Positions 42,766 through 48,850 of a DNA stretch of 48,850 nt are shown here, piece by piece. A program made the position numbers and the translations under genes. Source of the stretch: Bacteroidales bacterium (GTDB lineage Bacteria > Bacteroidota > Bacteroidia > Bacteroidales > P3); assembly GCA_030523765.1 (NCBI GenBank), contig JAUNHX010000017.1:1-48850 (forward strand), read 5' to 3'. The notes below the pieces were generated by a model. It did not search any database. It was not told the origin of the DNA and worked only from the letters and a program-made list of their open reading frames with translations. Within the stretch, counting starts at the first letter, position 1. The number at the start of each line of letters is the position of its first letter.

Positions 42766-43656
42766 CTATCTCCTCCAACGTTTCAGCAGGGGAAAGTAGC
42801 CACGCATCATCTGCTTGTACTCCTCTTTGGTCATCGGATGGGGCGTCTGTTTGTTCACTTCGTCCACAAACTGGGCGCATAAGTCTATCATATCCTCCAT
42901 CGAGCATTCCTTTGTGAACTTTCCTTCCTTGTAGCAGTATTGGCAGTAGTCGAAGTTGGTGCTATAGTCGGCTTCGGTGCCGCAGTCCTCAAGGCGGGTG
43001 AGCGGCATTCCGCAACTCTGGCAGACCTGTGGCAGCTGTCCTTCGACGAAGGCCTTTTTCTTCTGAGGGAAGGTGGCTTCATAGTACTCGAATGCTTGGG
43101 GGTTTTCATCGGACACGAAATAGCCTTTGGGAGGACAGTAGGTGGCCTCAATGACACCGTTTGATTTTAGCCATCCGGGGATAAGCTCTTGTGCAAGGAA
43201 ATAGGGTACTTCGGCATCTCGTGGTTGCATGTGGTAGTGGATGCCCAGCTTGCTGGCAAGGTCGAAGCCGCAATGACTATAGAATCCTATCTTCCCCTCC
43301 ATGCAGAGGAATCCAATGCCCATCTCTCGAGCCTTGTCGAGCGAATAGTTCATCAGTTTCAGTCCGTAGCCTTGATGCTTGTAGTCGGGGTGGATGCTGA
43401 TGGGACCGAAAGTCCAGGAGGGCACCCGACGGCCGTCGTCGAGCACCAACTCGGCCTTCGAGTACATCACATGGCCGATGATTTTGTCCCCCTCTTCCAT
43501 TACGAAGTCGAGCTCGCGTATGAAGTCGGGATTGTTTCTATATTGGTTGAGCACATAATGCTCCGTGCATCCCGGACAGTAAACGTTCCAAAACGCCTCG
43601 CGGGTGAGGATCTCCACCTCTCGGTAGTCTTGTGGTTGTTCCAGTCGTATGTTCAT
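42766..43656 (-). CDS. GNAT acetyltransferase with C-terminal zinc ribbon
   Basis: The 296-residue protein joins two parts. The N-terminal GNAT domain (about residues 1-170) has HVMYSKAELVLDDG, ISIHPDYKHQGYGLKLMNYSLDKA and GKIGFYSHCGF. The C-terminal putative zinc-ribbon domain (about residues 210-290) has CQSCGMPL, CGTEADYSTNFDYCQYCYKEGKF and MIDLCAQFVD. Both modules are known; the combination occurs in Bacteroidota and Firmicutes. The acceptor is not known. It starts about 100 bases downstream of the YjdF-like pseudogene. Confidence 0.9.
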   Translation of the reverse strand: MNIRLEQPQDYREVEILTREAFWNVYCPGCTEHYVLNQYRNNPDFIRELDFVMEEGDKIIGHVMYSKAELVLDDGRRVPSWTFGPISIHPDYKHQGYGLKLMNYSLDKAREMGIGFLCMEGKIGFYSHCGFDLASKLGIHYHMQPRDAEVPYFLAQELIPGWLKSNGVIEATYCPPKGYFVSDENPQAFEYYEATFPQKKKAFVEGQLPQVCQSCGMPLTRLEDCGTEADYSTNFDYCQYCYKEGKFTKECSMEDMIDLCAQFVDEVNKQTPHPMTKEEYKQMMRGYFPLLKRWRR

Positions 43657-43757
43657 ATCTTCTTTTTATTTATCCAATGATCTCGAAACCGCGTCTGCTC
43701 TTGGGTGTGGATCCAATATCCATGCTCTCTATCAATAATCTGCGTGCCATACACTCT

Positions 43758-44172
43758 TTAATGTCCTCTATGTTTTTCTTTTTTCTTGACTTGACGCAGG
43801 TCAAACTGGCGTTGCTTTTCTGCTTCGCGTTCTGCTTTTGTTCGCTGTTTCCGTTCTATTTTGTTCTGTTCCTGTTGTAACTTCAGCGCTTGCTGTGACT
43901 TAGTCCCTATGCCATGCGATTGCATTTTTTTTCTTCGCCTCCCGAAGCAGCCTTTTGGCATTTTTCCTGTTTTCCGCAGCTGGCGTATCATCAACAGCCT
44001 GACTGAATTGGAGCCTATGCCAGTTCTTATCGACAAACTCCATCACCTCCTTTTCCGTCGGCTCGGCACCGAAAGTCACTTTGCAGACGCGAAGTCCCTC
44101 ATCGTCATTCGTCTCGAAGATGCCAACCCAAAACGGCTCCTCAAACAAAACGGTCAGCGAACCTGTGGTCAT
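43758..44172 (-). pseudogene. YjdF-family (DUF2992) gene with a frameshift in a run of eight A
   Basis: The first frame (from 44172) reads MTTGSLTVLFEEPFWVGIFE ... CKVTFGAEPTEKEVMEFVDKNW ... RLLREAKKK and then goes out of frame. The second frame continues MQSHGIGTKSQQALKLQQEQNK...KKEKHRGH to 43758. Joined, they give the complete YjdF family layout including the typical C-terminal KKEKHRG. The switch point is an A8 run on the minus strand (43932-43925). It overlaps the CAT-family gene by 4 bases. It may be a true mutation, polymerase slippage, or a sequencing error. Confidence 0.85.
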
Positions 44173-44786
44173 AACGCATTCATCTTCTTTTGTAGTTCAT
44201 CCAGAAATTGTGCCGCGTGTCCCCCATCCATCTGCACATGGTGGAATTGGAAGGAGATGGGTAAGGCCGTTCTCAGCCAACCTTTGCGGTAGCGACCCCA
44301 CATCACCATCGGATTGCAGAACTGTTCGGTATATTGGTTCACGATACAATCCAATTCTGTTGCCACCATTGCCGATGTACCTATCACCATCGCATCCTCT
44401 ATGAATGAACTTTGGCAGGAGCTACGAGCCGATTGTGTCAGTTTTTCGTAGTTAGATTTAAACTGTTGCAAATCATCTGTATAAGGAATATCACACGAAC
44501 TGATACCCTCTTCTTTATTGTTCACTATTACGTTGATGGCCAATTGGTCATAGGTAAATAGTTTACCATGCTCGGGTAATGTGTAGAACTCTTCTATTCC
44601 CTTTGCCGCCTTCCCAATACACCAACATAGGAGCATGTTGAACTTCAGCTTGTACCTTCGGCTCATCCTGCAAAGGGGGCTTACATTCAGGGTCTTGGTG
44701 AGTGTTACCATGGGCATTGGCGACTTCATCCAAAGGTTGAATGCTTCCTTGCGACGGGTTTCTGATGGGTTCACTTCCTGCTTCAT
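44169..44786 (-). CDS. Chloramphenicol acetyltransferase (CAT) family acyltransferase
   Basis: The 205-residue protein has the CAT fold pattern: RMSRRYKLKFNMLLCWCIGKAA near residue 43, LPEHGKLFTYDQLAINVIVNN near 70 and the catalytic FQFHHVQMDGGHAAQFLDEL near 182 (HHxxxDG). Close CAT-type resistance enzymes have additional conserved positions that I cannot score by eye, so resistance is not claimed. It lies 3 bases behind the acyltransferase-3 gene and overlaps the YjdF-like gene. Confidence 0.85.
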   Translation of the reverse strand: MKQEVNPSETRRKEAFNLWMKSPMPMVTLTKTLNVSPLCRMSRRYKLKFNMLLCWCIGKAAKGIEEFYTLPEHGKLFTYDQLAINVIVNNKEEGISSCDIPYTDDLQQFKSNYEKLTQSARSSCQSSFIEDAMVIGTSAMVATELDCIVNQYTEQFCNPMVMWGRYRKGWLRTALPISFQFHHVQMDGGHAAQFLDELQKKMNAL

Positions 44787-44789
44787 GAC

Positions 44790-45878
44790 TTATTTTTTTT
44801 CTCCCAACACACACCAACGGACAAGGGGTATCCCTCGCAGTCCTTCGTAGAGGAGCGGCGAAAGGGTAAACACCGCCACAGTCAGTATCAGATACATTGC
44901 CAAAGGAGGCAACTGTGTGTTCACTTTCATCAGGTAGCCAATACTGGCAACAATCACATAATGCACTATATAGAGTCCGAAACTAGAACGCGTCATATAT
45001 CCCGCAAAACGTCCGGTAGCATCGAATTCCGCTTTGAACCAGCCCATCATCGCTATACACATCAGCCAGCCGTAAAGACTGTTCATCACACTGCCTAGAT
45101 ACTGCGGCGAGGTATTATTCTCTCCGAAGGTGGTTACCGTCAGTATCACTCCCGACGCCACTGCAGCCACCATAAGCCATACCCAGTACCTGCTTAGCCT
45201 CTCCTGGACCTCGTCGCTCGAAAAAACGAAATATCCCATCAAGAAAGGAACCAAATAGAATAGCGGTTTATATAGGTTGTAGAGGCCGTCGGCCGACTCT
45301 GGTCTGGGTTCGGCTATCAGCGTCTGCTCGCCCAACCAAAATAGCACACCCATCAGTAGGATGACTACCAGACTCGATTTGCTGCACAGACGATAAAACC
45401 TATCGGACGCATCCAGTTTACGAACTAGTAGCAATAGCAACGACATAAGCCACAAATCCTGAATAAACCATAGTGGTCCGATGCCGCTAAAAGCCCACAA
45501 AAAGTATTTGACGGGTTGCCCTACAGCTGCTAGCACATCTTCGCCACCCACATGGGTGTTGAAATAGCCAGTCATCCAATGGAAAACCAACAGTCCGATA
45601 GTGCTCGGAACAAGCAGCTTGCGTGTTCTTGCAGCGAACCAAGATCCCGACGAATGTCGTGCAAGGGCATACCGCGCACTTATCCCAGCCAACAGAAACA
45701 GTACTGGCATAAACCAGGGGTAGAGTATATACATCAGCGCATCCTGATACTGAGGTCCGTCGCCGAAGCCTCCCACACCGCCAAAGACACCTTTATTATT
45801 ATAGAAATAAATCACATGATACAACAGCACAAGTAGTACAGTGACCCATCTCAGATTGTCAATCCAATACTTTCTCAT
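44790..45878 (-). CDS. Acyltransferase family 3 membrane protein
   Basis: The 362-residue protein starts at MRKYWIDNLRWVTVLLVLLYHV (45878), with the typical N-terminal R and H of this family. About ten membrane helices follow, with PVLFLLAGISARYAL near residue 65 and FSGIGPLWFIQDLWLM near 150. Such proteins transfer acyl groups to surface polysaccharide or lipid. A longer start at 45938 would overlap the LiaF-like gene. Confidence 0.88.
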   Translation of the reverse strand: MRKYWIDNLRWVTVLLVLLYHVIYFYNNKGVFGGVGGFGDGPQYQDALMYILYPWFMPVLFLLAGISARYALARHSSGSWFAARTRKLLVPSTIGLLVFHWMTGYFNTHVGGEDVLAAVGQPVKYFLWAFSGIGPLWFIQDLWLMSLLLLLVRKLDASDRFYRLCSKSSLVVILLMGVLFWLGEQTLIAEPRPESADGLYNLYKPLFYLVPFLMGYFVFSSDEVQERLSRYWVWLMVAAVASGVILTVTTFGENNTSPQYLGSVMNSLYGWLMCIAMMGWFKAEFDATGRFAGYMTRSSFGLYIVHYVIVASIGYLMKVNTQLPPLAMYLILTVAVFTLSPLLYEGLRGIPLVRWCVLGEKK

Positions 45879-45883
45879 CGTTT

Positions 45884-46435
45884 TCAGTTTTTGATGCTTA
45901 CGCCACCAATAAAATTCTTTGCCACTATATGTAGGCAAGGGGCATTGGCATTCATGCGCCCACCTGTTTCGTTACCCACACCGCCAATAAAGCTACGACT
46001 TGACACCATTACGTTGACAGTCTTGGGTACATACAGTTCCACTCCGCCTATAAAATTGCTTATCTCGATCTCCTCATCTTGTTCTACAACAGCCTCGCGA
46101 AGATCCAATAGTATGGCCCCACAGTGTGTTCTGAGGAAGGCACCCTGAAACTTCTCGCCGTGATATACATATTCGTCACCGCCAAACTTCGCTTCACAGA
46201 CAATACGCTTCCCGTTCTCGTTCATCGGGATAGAGTGCTGCAGCCACTGTCCGTGCCATTTTTTGTGACCGCCAAAAAGGATAGTGCATCCAAGGCACAC
46301 TGTGGCAATAGGTCCTACATAATCGGTCCACGGCTGTTGCCACAACCAGTCCCAATGTATAATATCACACATGTCGCCCAACTTAAGCAGGCCAAACACC
46401 ACAAGGATGCTACCGAAAAAGATTCTTTTTACCAT
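45884..46435 (-). CDS. LiaF-like membrane protein
   Basis: The 183-residue protein has two or three N-terminal membrane segments (IFFGSILVVFGLLKLG and YVGPIATVCLGCTILFG). The C-terminal beta part contains three regular FIGGV repeats (ISNFIGGVELYVP, SRSFIGGVG, AKNFIGGVSI), characteristic of the LiaF/DUF2154-like cell-wall-stress domain. It is first in the minus-strand operon, directly divergent from a LytTR regulator, and may act with it. Confidence 0.88.
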   Translation of the reverse strand: MVKRIFFGSILVVFGLLKLGDMCDIIHWDWLWQQPWTDYVGPIATVCLGCTILFGGHKKWHGQWLQHSIPMNENGKRIVCEAKFGGDEYVYHGEKFQGAFLRTHCGAILLDLREAVVEQDEEIEISNFIGGVELYVPKTVNVMVSSRSFIGGVGNETGGRMNANAPCLHIVAKNFIGGVSIKN

Positions 46436-46460
46436 TGTGTTTTTTTATTTTTTTCGACTG

Positions 46461-46468
46461 CAAAATTA
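46461..46468 (-). promoter_or_regulatory. Promoter -7 element of the LiaF-like operon
   Basis: TAATTTTG on the minus strand, 26 bases before the start codon, with TTGC about 20 bases upstream. Confidence 0.6.
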
Positions 46469-46652
46469 CAACAGTCCACCCATCCCCGCAAGCAAGTGGG
46501 ATACTCTGCACCATTCTGTGACGAACAGCAGGTATATAACCATATATCTTATTGTTTTTAAAATAATTGCAATTCATCCCAACAATTGCCATCAATCACC
46601 AAAGCACGAACAATAATAAGCGATGATTCTCGTTATTGCAGAATAATTTATC

Positions 46653-47549
46653 ATGAACAACGAAAAAAAAGAAACGCTAAAAGTCCGCTTCGTCAGTATA
46701 AGCATCGTGGTATTGGCGATTGCAATTTTCAAACCCTTTGGCCTCGCTGTATGGCAATGGGAGGTTTATCTGCATCTGGCAGCCTTCGGACTGATAGGTG
46801 CCATAAGCTGTTTGGTATCAGAACTTATCCTTGCCTATCTCTTACGTTTGCCTATTAGCAGCCAACGAGGTGTTGAATATATCATACGCCGCAACCTCTG
46901 GTTCCAGATAATCAACACCCTCCTTGTGTCACTCCTACTGTGCTTGTACCGCCATTGGGCAATGAGCAACAACACGGTAGACAACCAACTCTCATGGGGG
47001 AATTTCTTCGAAACACTGATTATCATAGCCTTCTGCTCTTACCTATTAGGTCTTTATTGGCGTTTCAAATTCCGCAACCGCTACCTTACTGCCGAACTGG
47101 AGGAGACCCGCATGATGAACGAGCAGTTGCAGAAGATGCAGCAAATGAACAACGAGACCGCTGTCCAAAAAACTATCAGCACCTCTCCAACACCCGATTA
47201 CGAAACAACCATCACCCTTGTCGGCAGCACCAAAGACAAAGTATCTTTAAAGGTGTCCGACCTATTATACCTTGAATCGGTAGGCAATTACGTTAAAGTA
47301 TGCCATCTGTGCAACAAAGAAGTGCGCACCGATATGATCCGCTCCACCCTTCTCCAGATAGAAGAGATGTTACATGAATACCAATTGATAGCGCGCTGTC
47401 ATCGCGCCTTTCTAGTCAATCTAGGGCAGGTAGCCCAAATCGTAAACACAAACAGTAGCATGCAACTAATAGTTAAACACTGTCACGATTCGCTCCCCGT
47501 TTCGCGTAGCAATATGTCCCAAATCAAAAACACATTTAAGTCACTGTAG
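46653..47549 (+). CDS. LytTR DNA-binding regulator with membrane domain
   Basis: The 298-residue protein has four membrane segments in the first half, a linker that is probably a coiled coil (about residues 145-170, ELEETRMMNEQLQKMQQMNN) and a C-terminal LytTR domain (DLLYLESVGNYVKVC, IEEMLHEYQLIARCHRAFLVNL, LPVSRSNMSQIK). This layout is common in Bacteroidota regulators that lack a response-regulator domain. It is divergent from the LiaF-like operon, its most likely target. The sequence 47550-48113 behind it has no convincing gene. Confidence 0.9.
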   Translation: MNNEKKETLKVRFVSISIVVLAIAIFKPFGLAVWQWEVYLHLAAFGLIGAISCLVSELILAYLLRLPISSQRGVEYIIRRNLWFQIINTLLVSLLLCLYRHWAMSNNTVDNQLSWGNFFETLIIIAFCSYLLGLYWRFKFRNRYLTAELEETRMMNEQLQKMQQMNNETAVQKTISTSPTPDYETTITLVGSTKDKVSLKVSDLLYLESVGNYVKVCHLCNKEVRTDMIRSTLLQIEEMLHEYQLIARCHRAFLVNLGQVAQIVNTNSSMQLIVKHCHDSLPVSRSNMSQIKNTFKSL

Positions 47550-48113
47550 TTCTATTGTCACAGTACCAGCAATCTACATAACACCTTTATCTTCCCTTGT
47601 CTCATCTACCAGTCACTTAAGCAGGCTCTTCCGCCAATGCTTACGCAATCGTTAATGGGAATGTGTACAATCACCAGCCGTCAGACTTATACTAAAAGAA
47701 TGACTTAAAAAATCGCTTGGAATTGAAAAGTGATATTTGGTGCATAGCATTCGTTCGAGGTAAAAGGAAGGTCAAAAAGCGAAGTGTTTTTACTATTCAT
47801 TGTATAATCCCTTATTCGTGTTGAGGGCAACTATTAGGTAAATCGTTTACTTATTTTTGACACAAAAAACTATCTTAAATGCAGTTTTATTACACTGTCT
47901 ACTTTTTTTGAAATGTCATTTATTTCTATAGAGATATACTTTTCTAAATATGCGGGAATATGTATTTTGTGGAATATAGAGATGAAATTATTTTCAAGAT
48001 AATTCGATTGGGGGGTTAATGCAGTTATAGCCTTGAAGGAGCCGAAAAGACAGCAAGGGTGTAAGATAAAGAAAACGAGTGTTTCCCTTTTCGACACTCG
48101 TCTCTTCACTTTT

Positions 48114-48800
48114 CGACTATTAAAATATCAACTGTAATGTTGTAATGCTGTAATGGTCGAGGGAGTGGGAAGACATTATAGTATTGGAATTCAAATACCT
48201 GACGCAGCCTACAAGTAGACAAAACTTTTCAGGAACACTGTCAACGATATCAGGAATTTGTCATCTTGTGCAGGAAAACAAGTGACAACCATATTAGGAA
48301 AAGAGAAAAAACTGTCAACCAAAATCAGGAAAAGACAGAGAGAGTGGGAGACATAAATGGTATCCTTTTCGTCTGTCCACACTCGACTTTTAACTTTCGT
48401 CTTTCGACTCCCGACACTGCACTCGCGACTATTAAAATATCAACTGTAATGTTGTAATGCTGTAATGGTCGAGGAGGTGGGAAGACTGTATGAGTATGCA
48501 AATTATCACTATATTTATGTCCGAAAATTTTGCGGTTGTCAACCTTTTCAGGAACCCTGTCAACGATATCGGGAATTTGTCATCTTGTGCAGGAAAACAA
48601 GTGACAACCATATTAGGAAAAGAGAAAAAACTGTCAACCAAAATCAGGAAAAGACAGAGAGAGTGGGAGACATAAATGGTATCCTTTTCGTCTGTCCACA
48701 CTCGACTTTTCACTTTCGTCTTTCGACTCCCGACACTGCACCCGCGACTATTAGAATATCAACTGTAATGTTGTAATGCTGTAATGGTCGAGGGGGTGGG
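48114..48800 (+). repeat. Large tandem direct repeat (312 and 319 bp periods)
   Basis: The block starting CGACTATTA(A/G)AATATCAACTG recurs at 48114, 48426 and 48745. Each begins with three close copies of TGTAATG. The 48240-48425 part of the first unit and the 48553-48744 part of the second are nearly identical; the parts at about 48165-48225 and 48480-48540 differ. Inside each unit the short motif TGTCAAC...CAGGAA recurs several times. No gene is evident; it runs nearly to the end of the window. Confidence 0.85.
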
Positions 48801-48850
48801 AGATATAAATCATTATTAAAATAGTAATTATTAAGTTGTGTATTATGAAT

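Noticed and set aside
44169..44786. Chloramphenicol resistance gene
   Set aside because: The CAT fold and HHxxxDG motif are present, but family membership alone does not show that chloramphenicol is the substrate.
47870..48109. 79-codon minus-strand frame
   Set aside because: No family signal and no promoter; it lies at the edge of the tandem repeat block in gene-poor DNA.
48225..48750. Possible CRISPR array in the tandem repeat
   Set aside because: Repeated TGTCAAC motifs are too short and too irregularly spaced, and the larger unit recurs with its interior conserved.

Overview
The window looks like the chromosome of a gut- or oral-type member of the Bacteroidales (phylum Bacteroidota). 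The evidence is the many lipoprotein signal peptides, a TonB-linked beta-barrel protein, GIN-domain (DUF2807), DUF4248-like and YjdF-like proteins, a Bacteroides-style ECF sigma operon, and promoters with the Bacteroidota -7 element TAnnTTTG (upstream of nifJ, the ABC operon, the TetR/RND operon and others). The genus cannot be fixed from this sequence alone.

Layout. 0.6-3.5 kb: a five-gene operon of ECF sigma factor, putative anti-sigma factor and three envelope proteins, closed by a strong terminator. 3.5-7.7 kb: a graveyard of broken genes (DUF4248-like protein, AAA ATPase N-terminus, aspartyl protease C-terminus, several pieces of the 3' end of nifJ) full of short (about 33-75 bp) dispersed elements. 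7.7-11.7 kb: a cargo block holding an AAA ATPase/DUF4276 (TOPRIM-like) pair that resembles two-gene phage-defence systems, plus membrane and zinc-ribbon proteins; it lies between a nifJ 3' fragment and the intact nifJ, in direct orientation. 11.7-15.2 kb: intact pyruvate:ferredoxin oxidoreductase. 16.0-16.2 kb: two tRNA-Leu genes. 16.3-23.4 kb: an island-like block with an ATC-hydrolase family gene, small lipoproteins and an operon of two ABC exporter half-subunits with an MptD-type S component. 24-28.2 kb: aspartyl protease with PDZ domain, AraC regulator, hydrolase and flavoprotein. 28.3-30.4 kb: two lipoproteins. 30.6-35.7 kb: TetR, RND (MMPL) transporter, LolA-like protein and outer-membrane beta-barrel operon. 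36-42.5 kb: GNAT, secreted proteins, TonB-type barrel with lipoprotein, a DUF3795 gene cut by a MITE, and a GIN-domain lipoprotein. 42.7-46.4 kb: GNAT with zinc ribbon, frameshifted YjdF-like gene, CAT-family acyltransferase, acyltransferase-3 and LiaF-like protein. 46.6-47.5 kb: a LytTR membrane regulator divergent from that cluster. 48.1-48.8 kb: large tandem repeats.

The most interesting theme is a population of very small mobile-looking elements. One 45-bp element (called S1 here) interrupts a nifJ fragment whose flanks are otherwise almost identical to the intact nifJ in the same window, and it adds exactly 15 codons without shifting frame. A second S1 copy does the same in another nifJ fragment. 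Two further families (S2, palindromic; S3, about 62-75 bp) also sit in frame inside truncated genes. This behaviour is like that of Rickettsia palindromic elements. In addition there are three identical 189-bp MITEs and a related 201-bp MITE, all with matching 2-bp flanks; the 201-bp one has split a DUF3795 gene.
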